NCBI RefSeq assembly: GCF_003854895.1
Contig: NZ_CP033966.1
Span: 186,001 to 250,000 of the forward strand
DNA length: 64,000 bases
Source of the DNA: Pigmentiphaga sp. H8
GTDB taxonomy: Bacteria > Pseudomonadota > Gammaproteobacteria > Burkholderiales > Burkholderiaceae_B
Direction of reading: 5' to 3'
Shown here: one piece after another, positions 63,379 to 64,000 of the stretch
Layout: the number at the start of each line of letters is the position of its first letter
Numbering within the stretch: position 1 is the first letter of the stretch
The notes under the pieces: generated by a model
Database searches by the model: none
What the model saw: the letters and a program-made list of their open reading frames with translations, nothing else
What the model was told of the DNA's origin: nothing
Translations under genes and position numbers: made by a program

Positions 63379-63407
63379 ATAAGATTTGTTGGTTTATGGA
63401 GGTTCCT

Positions 63408-63626
63408 ATGCTTGCCAAGCTGACATCGAAAAACCAGATCACCTTGCCCAAGGCCGCGGTCTCCAGCGTGGACGAGACGGACTATTTCGACGTAACGGTC
63501 GAGAATGGGCGCATCGTATTGACCCCGGTCAGAGTCCATCAGGCTCAAGCCGTCCGTGACAAGCTGGAGCAGCTGGGCATTACCGAGCAGGATGTCGAAG
63601 AGGCCCTTGCTTGGGCACGGCGATGA
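63408..63626 (+). CDS. AbrB/SpoVT-type antitoxin
   Basis: 72 residues from the ATG at 63408 (ATGGAGG ribosome site). The N-terminal swapped-hairpin DNA-binding region reads LAKLTSKNQITLPKAAV; the C-terminal helix (AVRDKLEQLGITEQDVEEAL) would bind the toxin. Its stop overlaps the PIN-toxin ATG (ATGA, 63623-63626). The upstream palindrome suggests self-repression. Confidence 0.9.
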   Translation: MLAKLTSKNQITLPKAAVSSVDETDYFDVTVENGRIVLTPVRVHQAQAVRDKLEQLGITEQDVEEALAWARR

Positions 63627-64000
63627 CGCGTCGCGTCGTGCTCGACACCAACATCGTGCTGTCGGCGCTGACGTTCACTTCGGGCCGGCTGGCCTGGATA
63701 CGCCGGGCCTGGCAGGATGGGAGGCTTGCGCCTCTGGTCTGCCGGGCTACCGCCAATGAATTGCTGCGTGTCCTGGCTTATCCCAAGTTCCGGTTGTCAG
63801 CCAGTGACCAGAACGACCTGCTCGCGGATTTTCTTCCGTATGCCGAGGTCGTCACGTTGCCCGCCGTCTGGCCGATCCTGCCCGAATGCCGTGATAAGAA
63901 GGACCAGGTCTTCGTCGTGCTCGCCCATGTTGCCGGGGCCGAGGCCCTGGTGACTGGCGATGCGGACCTGCTGGCCTTGCGGGCGCAGGCTCCATTCCCC
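63623..64000 (+). CDS. PIN-domain toxin (3' end outside window)
   Basis: The first 126 codons are inside the window: MTRRVVLDTNIVLSALTFTS then VCRATANELLRVLAYPKFRL, PECRDKKDQVFVVLAHVAGA and LVTGDADLLAL. The acidic residues expected of a PIN RNase (D in LDTN, E in NELL, D in RDKKD, D in TGDADLL) are present. COG1569-like PIN toxins usually have about 140 residues, so only the last few are missing. Cotranscribed with the AbrB antitoxin. Confidence 0.88.
   Translation, partial: MTRRVVLDTNIVLSALTFTSGRLAWIRRAWQDGRLAPLVCRATANELLRVLAYPKFRLSASDQNDLLADFLPYAEVVTLPAVWPILPECRDKKDQVFVVLAHVAGAEALVTGDADLLALRAQAPFP

Overview
The window is 64 kb of GC-rich chromosome (estimated mid to high 60s % GC by eye) with tightly packed genes. 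It looks like a Bordetella, Achromobacter or closely related Alcaligenaceae genome. The reasons are four orphan periplasmic receptors of the tripartite tricarboxylate (Bug) type, the smg-dprA / def-fmt-rsmB block, single-copy DUF3567 and DUF3717 genes, and a family of GC-rich palindromic intergenic repeats. I found no tRNA, rRNA, CRISPR array, insertion sequence or prophage. The first and last genes are cut by the window edges.

Layout. 1-3224: branched-chain amino-acid-type ABC importer (permeases livM and livH, receptor livK). 3455-4578: RES/Xre toxin-antitoxin pair. 4783-8323: prfC, a membrane-anchored hypothetical, bacterioferritin and its ferredoxin, with Fur-like sites and a large palindromic repeat. 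8450-19142: catabolic island with TetR, IclR, a cyclase-family hydrolase, amidohydrolase, cupin, HpcH/HpaI aldolase, flavin reductase, two Bug receptors, a two-subunit class I fumarase/tartrate dehydratase and a PanE-like reductase. 19288-25241: DUF4743-NUDIX, DUF3717, glycine-zipper protein, a SET-domain methyltransferase directly behind topB (whose C-terminus is a histone-H1-like lysine/alanine tail), and smg. 25345-37294: dprA, then def and a chain of eight closely spaced or overlapping genes, fmt-rsmB-DUF4390-ntrY-like-receiver/Fis regulator-trkA-trkH-CobW remnant. 37420-43227: DUF3567, a YbdK-type ligase and metH. 43249-44696: AbiE toxin-antitoxin pair. 44766-51145: LacI regulator and divergent operon for CoA activation and cleavage of a small organic acid (CoA transferase, CitE-like lyase, two Bug receptors, isocitrate-lyase-family enzyme, YciI). 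51156-56907: YnfA; then a MarR-controlled group made of a PDH E1 (aceE) paralogue, MarR, a degenerate stand-alone E1 C-terminal protein, a GST and an SMR exporter. 56888-64000: LysR/FMN reductase pair, small heat-shock protein with a ROSE-like leader, MFS/LysR pair, prpE, and an AbrB/PIN toxin-antitoxin pair running off the end.

How genes work together. The translation block (def, fmt, rsmB) feeds into a sensor kinase, regulator and potassium-uptake operon. The LacI operon and prpE both lead to acyl-CoA intermediates. Near-identical 14-bp operator-like palindromes tie the aceE paralogue, marR, the E1-like pseudoenzyme and the GST-SMR pair into one apparent regulon. The most novel leads are the topB tail/SET pair, the E1 pseudoenzyme regulon, the P-loop-less CobW protein in the trk operon and the ROSE-like hairpin on hsp20.
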